Shown here: positions 43,423-44,329 of the stretch, piece by piece
Position numbering within the stretch: position 1 is the first letter of the stretch
How the letters are laid out: every line of letters begins with the position of its first letter
Assembly (NCBI GenBank): GCA_026706845.1
Contig: JAPOXY010000085.1
Location: 1 to 44,329 of the forward strand
Length of the DNA stretch: 44,329 nt
Direction: 5' to 3'
Source of the DNA: Gemmatimonadota bacterium
Lineage (GTDB): Bacteria > Latescibacterota > UBA2968
Translations under genes and position numbers: made by a program
The notes under the pieces: model-generated
What the model saw: the letters and a program-made list of their open reading frames with translations, nothing else
Told to the model about the DNA's origin: nothing
The model's database searches: none

Positions 43423-44142
43423 TTACAATCCCGCGGGTAAGAGAATGAGTTCGGGTATTCGCGCACGCGAGGGCGTGGTCGCCACATACAGGCATGCATC
43501 GGCTACGTCTTCTGGTTTTAAGGCTTTGGCCATGACTTCTGGGGGCGTGGGTACGGGGCGCTTTAAGACGATGGGCGTGTCGCACAATCCGGGGAAGATT
43601 ACTGTGGTGCGAATGCCGTTTTCCTGTTCTTCCTGGAATGTCCCGTGCGCCAGGCCAGACATGCCGTGTTTGGATGCCTGATAAGATACGCCGGAGACAT
43701 CGGGCGATTGTACGCATCCAGAAGATAGATAGATGATCAGGCCCGATTGCTGTTTTCGCATGGTGGGCAATACTGCTTTTGTGCAGTTGAATGCGCCGGT
43801 CAGATTTGTGCCGATCATCATTTCCCACGTTTCGTGGGTCAATACTTCAAGGCTGCGGTCCGGGATGTTCGTTCCCGTGGCGTACACGAGAATATCGATT
43901 TGCCCGAATTTATCCAGTGTCGTCTGGATTAAGTGGTTTACCTGTTCTACATCCCGCGCGTCTGTGGGACAGGCGATTGCGCGGTTTCCTATTTCTGCTG
44001 ATAGGTTGTCTAATTTGTCTTTGCTTCGCGCTGCCAGTACCACGCTGGCACCTGCCTGGGCATAAGATCGCGCGGTCGCTTTTCCCATTCCCGAACTGCT
44101 TCCCACAATTATAGCGACTTTGTTCTCCAGCGCGTGATGCAT
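43423..44142 (-). CDS. SDR-family NAD(P)-dependent oxidoreductase
   Basis: This 239-residue cytoplasmic protein is a classical short-chain dehydrogenase. The nucleotide-binding motif is GSSSGMG (14-20). The catalytic residues are N113, S140 or S141, Y154 and K158 (YQASK). The usual NAG motif is replaced by YATGT at 87-91. The chosen ATG at 44142 has AAGGAG upstream; an in-frame ATG at 44199 lies in the AT-rich leader and is rejected. It probably oxidises a secondary alcohol or reduces a ketone, with the PhyH-like enzyme downstream. The substrate is unknown. The leader 44143-44220 is very AT-rich. Confidence 0.92.
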   Translation of the reverse strand: MHHALENKVAIIVGSSSGMGKATARSYAQAGASVVLAARSKDKLDNLSAEIGNRAIACPTDARDVEQVNHLIQTTLDKFGQIDILVYATGTNIPDRSLEVLTHETWEMMIGTNLTGAFNCTKAVLPTMRKQQSGLIIYLSSGCVQSPDVSGVSYQASKHGMSGLAHGTFQEEQENGIRTTVIFPGLCDTPIVLKRPVPTPPEVMAKALKPEDVADACLYVATTPSRARIPELILLPAGL

Positions 44143-44224
44143 GGGCTTCTCCTTCAGGTTGGACTCATTCGAATATATAATATTATATATATAAAGCAAC
44201 GAGCAAATATAAAGTAATAAGGTC

Positions 44225-44329
44225 TGTGACTACTCCCAACGATAGAGCAGTTGGGCTTCTTGGCGGTCAAGCCACCTGACGTTGTAGCCCCAACGTCAAT
44301 ATGTTTATCGCAGCATTGTGGTCTCTGTC
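44225..44329 (-). ncRNA. Probable omega-RNA (TnpB guide RNA), 3' part
   Basis: In IS200/IS605 elements the TnpB guide RNA overlaps the 3' end of tnpB and the right end, with the guide lying in the flanking DNA. The region here has the required hairpin at 44235-44255. This is inferred from the family; no expression is visible in sequence. Confidence 0.35.
44267..44329 (-). CDS. tnpB: TnpB RNA-guided nuclease/transposase accessory protein (C-terminal end only)
   Basis: The last 20 codons read DRDHNAAINILTLGL and then QRQVA, followed by TGA at 44267-44269. DRDxNAAxNI is the C-terminal signature of TnpB (IS605 OrfB), where the Asp belongs to the RuvC-like nuclease. The rest of the gene lies beyond the right edge. 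The C-terminal tail after the motif is short. Family TnpB proteins cleave DNA guided by the omega-RNA; intactness cannot be judged here. Confidence 0.85.
   Translation of the reverse strand, partial: DRDHNAAINILTLGLQRQVA

Larger units (their letters stand above)
44221..44329 (-). mobile_element. IS200/IS605-type insertion sequence, right end (partial)
   Basis: The TnpB 3' end is followed on the minus strand by a hairpin, CCCAAC (44235-44240) pairing with GTTGGG (44250-44255), and then GAGTAGTCACAGACC. This is the layout of right ends in the family. The left end and any TnpA lie outside the window. The exact outer boundary cannot be fixed from one end. Confidence 0.6.

Noticed and set aside
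43394-43828. N-terminal extension of the PhyH-like frame
   Set aside because: It overlaps the SDR gene in another frame, is rich in Arg, His and Pro, and lacks family similarity; the family start is at 43393.
1-44329. CRISPR arrays, tRNA and rRNA genes
   Set aside because: No regularly spaced repeats and no cloverleaf or rRNA-like stretches were seen on either strand.

Overview
The window looks like a chromosomal segment of an uncultured Gram-negative bacterium of the FCB/Latescibacterota type, with Poribacteria as the alternative. The reasons are inferential: a TonB-dependent receptor, a protein with a type-IX-like C-terminal sorting domain and a PorV/PorQ-family protein lie in one cassette; there are two DUF6785/DUF6784-like polytopic proteins, a phytanoyl-CoA dioxygenase-like enzyme, and a large set of FtsX/MacB-type permeases without their own ATPases. 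Nearly all genes lie on the minus strand. Most starts have clear AAGGAG-like ribosome binding sites.

Layout. 1-4603 (minus): a dipeptide/oligopeptide ABC importer (lipoprotein binding protein, two permeases, ATPase cut by the window edge). 4695-5621 (plus): a YprB-like DEDD exonuclease, probably leaderless, convergent with a monomeric NADP isocitrate dehydrogenase (5708-7924) across a short inverted-repeat element that supplies the stop codon of both genes. 8085-8786: a YceI-like periplasmic protein whose tail runs into fossil DNA. 8945-12343: small accessory genes (GNAT, a DUF4160/DUF2442-like pair, an exported ankyrin protein, a P-loop kinase).

12400-30360 is an array of large FtsX/MacB-like permeases. 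Three are intact, one has a frameshift near its 3' end, one survives only as a C-terminus fused in frame to an HNH nuclease, and several are collapsed relics. Other genes sit between them: metallophosphoesterase and NUDIX genes, a TPR-like protein, two methyltransferases, and a TPR-thioredoxin gene interrupted by one in-frame TGA. At the end of the array an ECF sigma factor with a concanavalin/DUF1080-like C-terminal domain is divergent from the last permease. The gap between them holds two abutting 21-bp direct repeats.

31821-36053 (minus) is an operon of two DUF6785-like membrane proteins and a small membrane protein, ending in a strong terminator. 36154-42485 (minus) is the TonB receptor, sorting-domain protein and PorV-like cassette, also ending in a terminator. 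42590-44142 holds an SDR oxidoreductase and a PhyH-like dioxygenase. The right edge contains the 3' end of an IS200/IS605-type TnpB and its right-end hairpin.

The strongest themes are (i) repeated duplication and decay of orphan permeases, with deletions at short direct repeats that can be read from the intact paralogues, and (ii) a sigma factor with a sugar-binding-like extension beside a permease and a tandem operator-like repeat. All family names come from reading motifs; no database search was run.
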